NCBI GenBank assembly: GCA_017403985.1
Contig: JAFRDE010000018.1
Coordinates: forward strand, 1 to 64,000
Direction: 5' to 3'
DNA from: Ruminococcus sp.
GTDB taxonomy: Bacteria; Bacillota; Clostridia; Oscillospirales; Acutalibacteraceae
Length of the DNA stretch: 64,000 nt
A program made the translations under genes and the position numbers. Shown one piece after another: positions 44,052 through 52,160 of the stretch; position 1 is the stretch's first letter; every line of letters starts with the position of its first letter. Under the pieces are notes generated by a model. That model was not told where the DNA came from. It searched no databases and saw nothing but the letters and a program-made list of their open reading frames with translations.

Positions 44052-44765
44052 TTACACCTGCGACAAGACCTCTCCTACCTTGTCGTGGATTACGAGATCC
44101 GCCATATGGTCATAGGGCGTCGCATCGCGGTTGATCAGGATCATGTGATCGCCGCCGAAATAACGCACATAGGACGCCGCGGGATAGACCGTCAGCGAGG
44201 TACCCGCCACGATCAGGACATCCGCTCTGCGGATGTCGTCAAGCGCCTGCATGACCGTATCCTCGGGCAGCGGCTCCTCGTACAGCACGACGTCGGGCTT
44301 GATGATACCGCCGCAGCCGCAGGCCGGTACGCCGTCGCTCTCGGCGATCTTCTCCACGCCGTAAAACTTGCCGCACTTCATGCAGTGATTGCGCAGGACG
44401 GAGCCGTGGAGCTCGTGCACCCGCTTGCTGCCCGCCGCCTGATGTAAGCCGTCGATATTCTGTGTCACGACGGAGCGCAGCTTTCCTTCCTGTTCCCACT
44501 GAGCGAGCTTGAGGTGCGCCTTGTTGGGCTTAGCGGTCAGGCACAGCATCTTGTCGCGATAAAAGCGGTAGAATTCCTCGGGCTTACGCATAAAGAAGGT
44601 GTGGCTGAGGATCTCCTCGGGCGGGTAATCGTACTTTTGGTGATAGAGTCCGTCAGCCGAGCGGAAATCGGGGATGCCGCTTTCGGTCGATACCCCCGCG
44701 CCGCCGAAAAAGACGATGCGCTTCGCGCCGTCAATGATCTCTTTGATCTTTTCAAAATCTGTCAT
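44052..44765 (-). CDS. cobB: NAD-dependent protein deacylase (sirtuin)
   Basis: Removes acyl groups from protein lysines using NAD. 237 residues from ATG 44765 behind AGGAGG; the longer open frame upstream is not coding. Sirtuin motifs: GAGVSTESGIPDFRSADGLY, TQNIDGLHQAAG, catalytic His in HELHGSV, zinc cysteines CMKC and CGC, and GTSLTVYPAASYV. It lies 192 bp downstream of oadB beyond a terminator, so it is probably a separate unit. Confidence 0.94.
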   Translation of the reverse strand: MTDFEKIKEIIDGAKRIVFFGGAGVSTESGIPDFRSADGLYHQKYDYPPEEILSHTFFMRKPEEFYRFYRDKMLCLTAKPNKAHLKLAQWEQEGKLRSVVTQNIDGLHQAAGSKRVHELHGSVLRNHCMKCGKFYGVEKIAESDGVPACGCGGIIKPDVVLYEEPLPEDTVMQALDDIRRADVLIVAGTSLTVYPAASYVRYFGGDHMILINRDATPYDHMADLVIHDKVGEVLSQV

Positions 44766-44861
44766 ATGCCGTACCTCCTGTGGTTGATATGATTCTATTA
44801 TAGCGCTGAGTATTTTGCATGGCAAGACTTTTCGCGGAAAAGATGCGTTCAAAAGGAATCT

Positions 44862-44917
44862 GTAGGGGACGGCGCTTGTTGAGATTCCGAAAGCCTTTCT
44901 ACGGGAGAGCCGCACCC
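44862..44917. repeat. Partial GTAGGGGACGGCG element upstream of the sirtuin gene
   Basis: GTAGGGGACGGCGC and a degraded CTACGGGAGAGCCGC end surround about 25 bp. The ends resemble those of the elements at 10479 and 18628. Confidence 0.4.
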
Positions 44918-44920
44918 TGC

Positions 44921-44951
44921 AAAAAAGCCTCCCTGAACAATCAGAGAGGCT
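44921..44951 (-). terminator. Terminator of oadG-oadB
   Basis: AGCCTCCCTGA pairs with TCAGAGAGGCT (one mismatch) over ACAA; on the minus strand it is followed by TTTTTT. Confidence 0.85.
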
Positions 44952-44957
44952 AAGTGA

Positions 44958-46196
44958 TTAACCTAAAACGCTGAGCAGGACGCCCGCCGCGACAGCGGAA
45001 CCGATAACGCCCGCGACGTTCGGTCCCATAGCGTGCATCAACAGGAAGTTGCCGGGGTTCTCCTGCTGACCGACCTTGTTGGCGACGCGCGCCGCCATCG
45101 GGACGGCGGATACGCCCGCGGAACCGATCAGCGGATTGACCTTGCCGCCGGTGACCTTATACATGATCTTGCCGAACAGCACGCCGCACGCGGTACCCAT
45201 ACAGAACGCCAAGAGACCGAGTCCCACGATGCCGAGCGTCTTCCACTGCAGGAAGACGGTACCGGTCGCGGTAGCGCCGACGGTCACGCCGAGGAAGATG
45301 GTGATGATGTTCATCAGTTCGTTCTGGGCGGTCTTATTGATACGCTCTACAACGCCGCTCTCCTTGAACAGGTTGCCGAGCATCAGCATACCGATCAGCG
45401 GAGCCGCGGAGGGCAGGACGATCGCGCAGATGATGACGACGATGATCGGGAAGATGATCTTCTCGAGCTTCGACACGGGACGCAGCTGACCCATGACGAC
45501 GGAGCGCTCCTTCTTGGTGGTGAGCAGCTTCATGATGGGCGGCTGGATGATCGGCACCAGCGCCATATAGGAATACGCCGCAACCGCGATCGGTCCCAGT
45601 AATTCGGGAGCCAGTTTCGAGGTAACGTAGATCGCGGTAGGACCGTCCGCGCCGCCGATGATGCCGATGGCACCGGACTGGGCAGGCGTGAATCCCAACA
45701 GGATCGCGCCGATGAAGGTGATGAAGATACCGATCTGAGCCGCCGCGCCGAGGATGAAGCTCTTCGGGTTGGCGATCAGGGGACCGAAGTCGGTCATACA
45801 GCCGATGCCGAGGAAGATCAGCGGCGGATAGATACCGAGCTTAACGCCCTGATAGAGATAGTACAGCAAGCCGCCGTAGGTAGGCACGTTATAATAGGAT
45901 ACGCCGTTCATGGTGGTGACAGCGTAATTGATGACCTGTCCCTGATGCGCCGCCTCATACGCCGAGCATTCGATCAGCTCAGTCGACGGAGCGCCCATAA
46001 TCGCGGGATAGAGGTTGACCAGCAGCATACCGAAGGCGATCGGCAGGAGCAGAAGAGGCTCATACTGCTTTTTGATCGCGAGATACAGCAGGATGCACGC
46101 TACGGCGATCATGACATAATTCTGCCATGCCAGCTGTGTAAAGCCGGAATCCATCCACAAGCCCTTGAGGGCTTCTAAAAATCCATTCCAAATCAT
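44958..46196 (-). CDS. oadB: Sodium-translocating decarboxylase, beta subunit
   Basis: Integral membrane subunit that couples decarboxylation of a carboxybiotin carrier to outward sodium pumping. 412 residues with about nine to eleven hydrophobic helices; family motifs GIGCMTDFGPLIANPKS (with the key Asp), GIIGGADGPTAIY and GNLFKESGV are intact. Start ATG 46196. It follows oadG by 15 bp. The carboxyltransferase alpha subunit and biotin carrier are not in the window, so the substrate (oxaloacetate, methylmalonyl-CoA or glutaconyl-CoA) is open; the gene symbol is generic. Confidence 0.93.
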   Translation of the reverse strand: MIWNGFLEALKGLWMDSGFTQLAWQNYVMIAVACILLYLAIKKQYEPLLLLPIAFGMLLVNLYPAIMGAPSTELIECSAYEAAHQGQVINYAVTTMNGVSYYNVPTYGGLLYYLYQGVKLGIYPPLIFLGIGCMTDFGPLIANPKSFILGAAAQIGIFITFIGAILLGFTPAQSGAIGIIGGADGPTAIYVTSKLAPELLGPIAVAAYSYMALVPIIQPPIMKLLTTKKERSVVMGQLRPVSKLEKIIFPIIVVIICAIVLPSAAPLIGMLMLGNLFKESGVVERINKTAQNELMNIITIFLGVTVGATATGTVFLQWKTLGIVGLGLLAFCMGTACGVLFGKIMYKVTGGKVNPLIGSAGVSAVPMAARVANKVGQQENPGNFLLMHAMGPNVAGVIGSAVAAGVLLSVLG

Positions 46197-46211
46197 GATG
46201 AACTCCCCTCC

Positions 46212-46589
46212 TTAAAACGGTCTGACATTCTCCGAAAGTCCCGCGTTGCGCCACGCGTTGGAGCGGGCGGGAGCTTTACGGATGCTCTTGATACGGACGT
46301 CGGATGAGGAATACATCGAATACACCGCCGCGGAGATCACGGCGATCAGCTCGCCATCGTCCACCTCGGGTTCGGCTTCGACGACCACGGCGGGCGCGGG
46401 ATCTTCATCCCGCTCGGCCTTGGGAAGATCGGCGTTGCGCGACGCTTTTTTCTCCGTCTGCCTGTTCTGTATTTTGAAGATGACGGTACCGTAGATCTTG
46501 ATGAGAGCGATTAGGATCAGCAACACCGCGAACACCACGGCAAAACCCGTCAGCAGGATGGTAATCGACAAAGTAAAATTATCACCCAT
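46212..46589 (-). CDS. Sodium-pump decarboxylase gamma subunit (OadG family)
   Basis: 125 residues: one N-terminal membrane helix (about 8-32, TILLTGFAVVFAVLLILIAL) then a charged, Pro/Ala/Glu-rich cytoplasmic region ending in a basic segment (IKSIRKAPARSNAW). This is the layout of OadG proteins, which hold the alpha subunit to the beta subunit. Start ATG 46589 with AGGAGG upstream. It is the first gene of the oadG-oadB unit, behind a TTGAAA/TATACT promoter. Confidence 0.8.
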   Translation of the reverse strand: MGDNFTLSITILLTGFAVVFAVLLILIALIKIYGTVIFKIQNRQTEKKASRNADLPKAERDEDPAPAVVVEAEPEVDDGELIAVISAAVYSMYSSSDVRIKSIRKAPARSNAWRNAGLSENVRPF

Positions 46590-46626
46590 GATAAGCCTCC
46601 TGTTTGTGCATATTAATCTATGTTAT

Positions 46627-46655
46627 AGTATACACCATGTGCCGGCGGTTTTCAA
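46627..46655 (-). promoter_or_regulatory. Promoter of oadG-oadB
   Basis: Minus-strand TTGAAA (46650-46655), 17-bp spacer, TATACT (46627-46632), 38 bp before the start codon. Confidence 0.65.
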
Positions 46656-46664
46656 CCACTTTTT

Positions 46665-46984
46665 TGGTGAATGGTGAAGAGTGAATGGTTGCGGGAAAGC
46701 CTGACGGCTTTCGGATTGAAATAACGAATGCAAAAAAACGTCCGTGACTCATTATTGAGCCGCGGACTATTTTTGCTGTCATTGCGAGAGAGCTTGCGAC
46801 CGTGGCAATCCCACAAAGCAACACACCGGCTTTTCTGTAACATCTACCGACTGCAAGCGTCAGGGGGATTGCCACAGCCTGCCCCTTTGGGGCACCGTCC
46901 TCATAAGAGGACGGCTGCGGGCTTCGCAATGACATTTATCAATCGTGTGAGGGCAAAGCCCTCCATTCGCCCTTCACCATTCAC
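46665..46984. repeat. Arm-core element with nested repeats between oadG and spoIVA
   Basis: Outer arms GGTGAATGGTGAAGAGTGAA and CCCTTCACCATTCACC enclose core B GGGAAAGCCTGACGGCTTTC and core A TCGTGTGAGGGCAAAGCCC. Nested inside are a terminator (46740-46767) and a second inverted block with ends GTCATTGCGAGAG and TTCGCAATGACA and inner partners GTGGCAATCCC/GGATTGCCAC. It accounts for nearly all of the 395-bp gap; the promoter of oadG fills the rest. Confidence 0.7.
46740..46767 (-). terminator. Terminator of spoIVA within the repeat
   Basis: GTCCGTGACTCA pairs imperfectly with TGAGCCGCGGAC over a 4-nt loop; on the minus strand it is followed by seven T. Confidence 0.65.
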
Positions 46985-48463
46985 CTACAAAATAATGCAT
47001 ATCAACCCATTGCAGCCGTCGTTGATGATCTTTTCCACCGTCTCCCCTATCTTCAGGCGCGCTTTATCGGGCATGCGGTAGAGCTTGTTGTGCAGGCCTT
47101 CGTTGACGAGGTCGCTGACGGACTTGCCGAAGATATTGCTGTCCCAGATCTTGGCGGGGCTCTCCTCGAACTCCTTGAGCAGATAGCTCACCAGCTCCTC
47201 GCTCTGCTGTTCCGAGCCGACGATCGGCGTGACCTCGGCGTTGGTGCGCACGCGCATCATGTGGATGGACGGCGCGCTCGCTTTCAGACGGATACCGTAT
47301 TTGCCGCTCTGGCGCACGATCTCGGGTTCTTCGAGGCTCAGTTCCTCCATCGTCGGCATCACGATCCCGTAGCCTTTTTCAAGGACGTCCTCATATGCCT
47401 TGCCGATGCGGTCGTAATTACTCTTTGACTTTGCGAGCTCACAGATACATTCCATCAGCTCGCGCTCATCGCCGATCTCGATACCGCTCTTTTCGGTGAG
47501 GACACGGTAAAACAGCTCGGGCTTCAATCGCACCGAAAGATCCGCCCTTCCGACGCCGAGATCCATCTCGCTGAGTTCGGCGGCATCGATATACTCGTTC
47601 CCGGCGAGGACAGGCGCCATATCCTGCACCTCGCGGATCTTCGCGACGTCCTTCGCGCTGTCGCGGATCGCGGAAAATACCGCTCCGCGCAGCCAGTTGT
47701 CGCGTTCGAGCCCTCTGAGCCAGCCGGGGAGATCAACGTGTATCTCGCGGATCGGGAATTCGAACAGCAGCGCCGCCAGTATCCCCTTGACGGTGTTTTC
47801 ATCCATCACGGCGCAGTCTACGGCGACGGCGGGCGCGCCGTAGGTACGGCTCAGCGAAGCCGCCAGCGCGGAAGCGGAAGCGCTCTCGGGCGCGGTGGTG
47901 TTCAGCAGGATGATGTAGGGTTTACCTGCCGCGTTCAGTTCCGCCGCGACGCGTTCCTCGGCGGCGACATAATCCTCGCGGTCGATGTCGCCGATGGAAC
48001 CGTCGGTCGTGACCATGACGCCGACCGTGCTGTGGTCGGTGATGACCTTTTTGGTGCCCAGCTCCGCCGCCTGACGGAACGGCATTTCATCTTCGCTCCA
48101 CGGCGTATGCACCATCCGCTCGCCGTCCTCTTCGATATAGCCCATCGCGCTTTCGACGATATAGCCGACGCAGTCGATCATCCGCACGCTCAGGCGGGCG
48201 TTATCCTCGAGGGTGACCGGTACAGCGTTTTCGGGAACGAACTTCGGTTCCGTGGTCATGATAGTACGTCCGGCAGCGCTCTGCGGCAGTTCGTCGGTCG
48301 TACGCTCCCGCAGGTTGTCATCGGTGATATGAGGCAGCACCAGCGTATCCATGAATCGCTTGATGAAGGTGGATTTTCCCGTGCGTACCGGTCCGACAAC
48401 CCCGATATAGATATTCCCGCCGGTACGGCTCTCTATATCTTTATAAATGCTTTTTGGTTCCAT
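46985..48463 (-). CDS. spoIVA: Stage IV sporulation protein A (spore coat ATPase)
   Basis: ATP-hydrolysing morphogenetic protein that polymerises on the forespore surface and forms the base of the coat. 492 residues, the family length. Walker A GPVRTGKST at 24-32, the SpoIVA-specific DCVGYIVESAMGY switch region, and the conserved C-terminal end NDGCNGLICIIL used for membrane binding. Start ATG 48463 behind GGAGG, with a sigma-E-like promoter at 48491-48520. It lies just downstream of sipL, the gene for its known partner in Clostridioides. Confidence 0.97.
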   Translation of the reverse strand: MEPKSIYKDIESRTGGNIYIGVVGPVRTGKSTFIKRFMDTLVLPHITDDNLRERTTDELPQSAAGRTIMTTEPKFVPENAVPVTLEDNARLSVRMIDCVGYIVESAMGYIEEDGERMVHTPWSEDEMPFRQAAELGTKKVITDHSTVGVMVTTDGSIGDIDREDYVAAEERVAAELNAAGKPYIILLNTTAPESASASALAASLSRTYGAPAVAVDCAVMDENTVKGILAALLFEFPIREIHVDLPGWLRGLERDNWLRGAVFSAIRDSAKDVAKIREVQDMAPVLAGNEYIDAAELSEMDLGVGRADLSVRLKPELFYRVLTEKSGIEIGDERELMECICELAKSKSNYDRIGKAYEDVLEKGYGIVMPTMEELSLEEPEIVRQSGKYGIRLKASAPSIHMMRVRTNAEVTPIVGSEQQSEELVSYLLKEFEESPAKIWDSNIFGKSVSDLVNEGLHNKLYRMPDKARLKIGETVEKIINDGCNGLICIIL

Positions 48464-48490
48464 GCTTTCCTCCGATACTGTTGATACTAT

Positions 48491-48520
48491 TTTATATGTG
48501 TTCTCAAAGCAATTTATGTC
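48491..48520 (-). promoter_or_regulatory. Candidate sigma-E promoter of spoIVA
   Basis: Minus-strand GACATAAA (48513-48520), 14-bp spacer, CATATAAA (48491-48498), about 27 bp before the start codon. Spacing and the CATA -10 core fit mother-cell sigma-E promoters. Confidence 0.55.
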
Positions 48521-48543
48521 AGGAACGGAACGTAAATCGACAC

Positions 48544-48580
48544 TTCCGACTCCTCACTCCTCACTCCTGACTCCTAACTG
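48544..48580. repeat. Heptamer-arm repeat between sipL and spoIVA
   Basis: Tandem CTCCTCACTCCTGACTCCTAA units directly after the sipL stop; a single arm of the arm-core family. Confidence 0.55.
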
Positions 48581-50107
48581 TTATGCCGTCGGTATCATCA
48601 GCATCATGCCGCCCTCTATTGCGTCGCCCGAAAGTTCATTCTCGTCGATCACATCCTGCACACGGGAGCGGAAGCGCTTGGAGATATCCCATACGCTGTC
48701 GCCGCTGTCGGTGTAATACAGGATCAGCGCGCCGTTCTTTTCGCGGGCGGGAGCGTCGTCGTCAGCCGAAACGGCGGTCAGTACGGTACAGCTTTTGCGC
48801 GTGCATAAGGTCAGGCGATAGGTCAGCTCCGCCCGCAGTTCCAGATGGCGGCTGTCCGTCAGGCGGTAGCTCAGGCTGTCGATCGCCGTTTTGTATCGCA
48901 TGATCTCTTCACAGCCGCCGGTATCCGGCTGATAGGAGAATTCCGCGTCGCGCTCGACATATCGTATCTCACCGTCGCTGTTCTCGTACAGGATCCCGAC
49001 ACAAAGCTTGGTAGTCAAGGTGATATTGCCGCTGTTGTTTATCACGGAGGTGTTCCACTTTTCGCAGCGAACGTCGATCACCCTGCCGATCTCATCCTCC
49101 ACGCCGACATTCGTTTTGCCGACGTCGGTATAGGTGCGGCAGTTCACTCCGGAACGACAGGAGAAATGTTCCTCGTGCGCCTGTACCTCACGGTCAACGG
49201 AAAAAGCGTCGGACAGCACCGCGATCTCTTTTTCCTCATAGCATCGCGCGGTAAAGCAGAGCTTCGCGTCGAGCAGGAGCAGCTGAGAACCGTCAGCTGC
49301 GTCGTCCGACAGGCGCACATCGGCGCTCATCACGCTCAGTTCGCCGTCGATCACGGCGTCCTCCGACGCGCCCTCGCAGTCGATCACGCGGGAGATCGGG
49401 ATGCTGTAGGACATACATTCCGTGCCGGGCTTATCCACACCGCACCGATACATCAGCCCGAGCTTTAATTCCGCGCTGAGCATGATCTTATTACGGATGG
49501 TTTTCAGCTCCGTGATCCGCGCGGTCAATCGGTGAGTCAGCAGGGCACTGACGCCGCTTTTGGCATTCACGGAGACGTCCTCCTGTACGGAAAAGCTCTC
49601 CGTGCATATTCCGCACAGCGAAGACGCGGCGAACTGTTCGCTCCTGATCTGCAGGTCGCCGCCATCCTCATAGGTATAATAGGGCGTCTCACAGGACTCT
49701 TCCGCCTTCGCGCACAGCGAAAACGCTCCGTGCAGGCTGAGCTTGCGCGGGCTCATCGCTCGACAGTTCATATACTCGGTCTTTGCCTCGACCGACACGG
49801 CGCAGTCGTTGACGTCGCCCTTGAGCGGGAGGCTCTCCGAAAACGGTTGGGTATACTCGTAGGACCGCATGCAACCCTTGTCGCCGTCGAGGTACAGGAT
49901 CCGCACCACAGAGCCGCCCTCCACGCTCAGACGGTCGCCGCTGACGCTGCTCATATAGATCTGCGGCGTCAGGGTACAGGACAGGATCCGCTCGATATCG
50001 GGGCAGTAATCGGGCAGGGTCAGATCGATATCCACCGCCTGCTCAGCCGCCGTATCCAGCGCGCAGCGGACGGTATGGATGCTTTTCTCAGTCAGATGAT
50101 ATTCCAT
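48581..50107 (-). CDS. sipL: SipL-like spore coat protein (SPOCS/DUF3794 and LysM)
   Basis: 508 residues with two to three DUF3794 (SPOCS) beta domains (motifs such as LTLPDYCPDIERILSCTLTP near 30-48 and QPDTGGCEEIMRYKT near 405) and a C-terminal LysM domain (about 458-506, LYYTDSGDSVWDISKRF ... MLMIPTA). This is the layout of SipL, which binds SpoIVA through LysM during coat assembly in Clostridioides difficile. Adjacency to spoIVA (117 bp) strongly supports this. Start ATG 50107 behind AAGGAG, with a sigma-E-type promoter 30 bp upstream. A related SPOCS-LysM protein without SpoIVA binding is the alternative. Confidence 0.87.
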   Translation of the reverse strand: MEYHLTEKSIHTVRCALDTAAEQAVDIDLTLPDYCPDIERILSCTLTPQIYMSSVSGDRLSVEGGSVVRILYLDGDKGCMRSYEYTQPFSESLPLKGDVNDCAVSVEAKTEYMNCRAMSPRKLSLHGAFSLCAKAEESCETPYYTYEDGGDLQIRSEQFAASSLCGICTESFSVQEDVSVNAKSGVSALLTHRLTARITELKTIRNKIMLSAELKLGLMYRCGVDKPGTECMSYSIPISRVIDCEGASEDAVIDGELSVMSADVRLSDDAADGSQLLLLDAKLCFTARCYEEKEIAVLSDAFSVDREVQAHEEHFSCRSGVNCRTYTDVGKTNVGVEDEIGRVIDVRCEKWNTSVINNSGNITLTTKLCVGILYENSDGEIRYVERDAEFSYQPDTGGCEEIMRYKTAIDSLSYRLTDSRHLELRAELTYRLTLCTRKSCTVLTAVSADDDAPAREKNGALILYYTDSGDSVWDISKRFRSRVQDVIDENELSGDAIEGGMMLMIPTA

Positions 50108-50136
50108 TCTTTTCGCTCCTTATAGCTTGCTGATAC

Positions 50137-50166
50137 AGCATATGTGAAACACAACGGCAATATGAC
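50137..50166 (-). promoter_or_regulatory. Candidate sigma-E promoter of sipL
   Basis: Minus-strand GTCATATT (50159-50166), 14-bp spacer, CATATGCT (50137-50144). The -35 ATATT and -10 CATA cores fit the sigma-E consensus well. Confidence 0.65.
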
Positions 50167-50201
50167 GGCGCTGAAATAAAATGACGTGGGTGAACTGCTT
50201 A

Positions 50202-50230
50202 TTGATTAATAACAGCGGTTGTGTTATGAT
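50202..50230 (+). promoter_or_regulatory. Promoter of the lipoprotein gene
   Basis: TTGATT (50202-50207), 17-bp spacer, TATGAT (50225-50230), about 35 bp before the likely ATG. Confidence 0.6.
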
Positions 50231-50265
50231 AGACTCATAATATCTGTTTATCGGGAATGATTGAC

Positions 50266-50904
50266 ATGAAAAAAAGATTGATACAACTGATCGCGCTGAT
50301 CCTGATTTCGGCGGTAACGCTTAGCCTGACCGCGTGCTCCTCCTCCGGCAAAGAGCTCGTCGGCAAGTGGAGATCCCCCTTTGAAATCAAGACGCTGCTG
50401 GATCCCATCGTCGATTACTCGGTCGGGCAGACCGAAAAAGGCATCAAAAAGACCTTGTATGAGCGGATCGGCAGCGCATATGAAAACGTCAGTATCGATC
50501 TGGTGCTCACGTTCAGCGAAGACGGCTTATTTGAATTCTCTTTTGATCAGAACAGCGTCAACGCGGCGATCGACACGATCAGGACGAATGTCGGCAGCGA
50601 GATCAACGCCGTCTATACGGAGTTCTACGGACAATACGGTCTTTCTCCGAGCGGATCGTTCGACGACTTTACCGATCAGGTGATGGCGGCGTTCGATCTG
50701 GAGAACAAGTTCAAAGATTCGCTCTCCGGCTCCTACGCCGTAAAAGGCGATAAGCTCTTCTTCAACGCGGATACCGACAGCAGTAACTTTGTTCTCTTCA
50801 CCGTAGCGGACGACACGCTGACGATTGTAGAAGCCACCGAGAACATCGCGGACAAAGGCACGGCATATCACGACCTCGTCAGGGAATATTCAAAAGCTAA
50901 ATAA
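50266..50904 (+). CDS. Putative lipoprotein of unknown function
   Basis: 212 residues from ATG 50266 (an in-frame ATG three codons upstream is possible). A signal peptide with lipobox LSLTAC places Cys about 24 as the lipidated residue. The mature part starts GKELVGKWRSPF, like small secreted beta-barrel or lipocalin-like proteins that measure a weight-like fold, and ends with a strand pattern FTVADDTLTIVEA; I cannot assign a family. It is a single-gene unit with a promoter and a terminator, divergent from sipL. Confidence 0.7.
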   Translation: MKKRLIQLIALILISAVTLSLTACSSSGKELVGKWRSPFEIKTLLDPIVDYSVGQTEKGIKKTLYERIGSAYENVSIDLVLTFSEDGLFEFSFDQNSVNAAIDTIRTNVGSEINAVYTEFYGQYGLSPSGSFDDFTDQVMAAFDLENKFKDSLSGSYAVKGDKLFFNADTDSSNFVLFTVADDTLTIVEATENIADKGTAYHDLVREYSKAK

Positions 50905-50918
50905 ATAACGCTGTAAGG

Positions 50919-50955
50919 AAGGCGCTCCCGCAGGAATGCGAGAGCGCCTTTTGTA
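50919..50955 (+). terminator. Terminator of the lipoprotein gene
   Basis: AAGGCGCTCCCGCA pairs with TGCGAGAGCGCCTT (one mismatch) over GGAA, followed by TTTTG. Confidence 0.85.
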
Positions 50956-51109
50956 CTATTATTATCTGTAAAGGAAAAGAGGGAAAGGATTACTCCCTTC
51001 CCTCTGAGAAAACTGAAAATGAAAAACAGAAAACTACCGGTCGCTTCGCTCCGAATCAAAATGATTTCGGAAAGAACGACAACTACGCAATCACAATCCC
51101 CGCTCAGCC

Positions 51110-51152
51110 GAAGTATCTCTTCAAAAGTTCCTTAAAGCCCGCGCTTTATCAA
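51110..51152 (-). pseudogene. 3' remnant of a second rubrerythrin gene
   Basis: The minus strand encodes AGFKELLKRYFG and a stop, matching the true rubrerythrin C-terminus [12 protein letters not shown] encoded at 51467-51500. Several differences are synonymous (TTC/TTT, CTG/CTT, CTG/TTG, TAT/TAC), so this piece comes from a related coding sequence that diverged under selection, not from a recent copy. The rest of the 250-bp gap shows only the lipoprotein terminator. Confidence 0.7.
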
Positions 51153-51160
51153 GGCGCACT

Positions 51161-51454
51161 TTACAGCTTGATCCAATCACTGAAGCAGTTTTCCGGAGGT
51201 CGCTTATGCTTTTGGATAAAGTCGAGCCACTTTTTACTATCAAGAGGCTCCTCTCGAAGCCATTTTTTCTCCATAAGAGGAACTCCGTTTTTATCCTTGA
51301 TAATAATATGGGTGTACATCGGGATCAGCGTACGGTTAAACCACTCATCAGCCTCCAAGATCGCTCTATCAAGTGAATCAGCTTTACAGAAGTGTTTTTC
51401 GTTATCAAATTCGATTATGTAGTGATATACGGTGTTGTATTCGGGGATCATCAA
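51161..51454 (-). CDS. Uncharacterised 97-residue protein
   Basis: Starts at ATG 51454 (a second ATG follows directly) and ends FSDWIKL. The N-terminal half, YHYIIEFDNEKHFCKADSLDRAILEADEWFN, reads as beta-alpha-beta; the second half is charged (LREEPLDSKKWLDFIQKHKRPPENCF). There is no signal peptide or membrane helix, and I recognise no family. It sits between the rubrerythrin stop and a remnant of another rubrerythrin 3' end, so it probably arrived as a cassette. The Shine-Dalgarno is weak. Confidence 0.6.
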   Translation of the reverse strand: MMIPEYNTVYHYIIEFDNEKHFCKADSLDRAILEADEWFNRTLIPMYTHIIIKDKNGVPLMEKKWLREEPLDSKKWLDFIQKHKRPPENCFSDWIKL

Positions 51455-51463
51455 ATGCCTGTC

Positions 51464-52012
51464 TCAGCCGAAATATCTCTTCAGCAGTCCTGCGAAGCCC
51501 GCGCCGTGTCTAGCTTCGTCCTTTGCCATTTCATGGACAGTATCGTGGATCGCGTCGAGGTTGGCTGCCTTCGCGCGCTTTGCAAGGTCGAGCTTACCGG
51601 CGCAGGCGCCTGTCTCAGCTTCTACGCGCAGCTCGAGATTCTTCTTGGTGGAGTCGGTCAGCACCTCGCCCAAGAGCTCGGCGAACTTCGCGGCATGCTC
51701 AGCCTCTTCAAAGGCGTACTTGGTGAACGCGGCGGATACCTCGGGATAACCCTCTCTGTCGGCGACGCGAGCCATCGCGAGATACATACCGACCTCAGAG
51801 CACTCGCCCTCGAAGTTTGAGCGCAGATCAGCCTTGATATCCTCGGAGACTTCCTCAGCCTGAGCGATACCGACTACGTGCTCGCAGGCGAAACCGCCCT
51901 CTTCGGTAACTTTGTTGAACTTCTCGCCGGGTACTTTACATACGGGGCACTTCTCGGGAGGGGTATCTCCCTCGTGAACGTATCCGCATACGGGGCAAAC
52001 CCATTTTGTCAT
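51464..52012 (-). CDS. Reverse rubrerythrin
   Basis: Non-haem iron peroxidase that reduces hydrogen peroxide (and possibly oxygen) in anaerobes. 182 residues with the rubredoxin-like iron site first (C6, C9, C22, C25 in [12 protein letters not shown] ... CPVCK) and the diiron ferritin-like bundle second ([35 protein letters not shown]). The order is the reverse of classical rubrerythrin, hence the name. Start ATG 52012 behind GGAGG. Electron donors are not encoded nearby. Confidence 0.95.
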   Translation of the reverse strand: MTKWVCPVCGYVHEGDTPPEKCPVCKVPGEKFNKVTEEGGFACEHVVGIAQAEEVSEDIKADLRSNFEGECSEVGMYLAMARVADREGYPEVSAAFTKYAFEEAEHAAKFAELLGEVLTDSTKKNLELRVEAETGACAGKLDLAKRAKAANLDAIHDTVHEMAKDEARHGAGFAGLLKRYFG

Positions 52013-52160
52013 AATAATTTCCTCCTTTTTATTGTTTTAAAATGATAAAATCGGTTATCCAAATCATAACATAAGGTCAAGAAAATAAATTTCCGTATCG
52101 GAATAATAATTGCTTTTCAGGCATATTATTTTGTTAGGTTTAGCTATAGGAGTGATGAAT

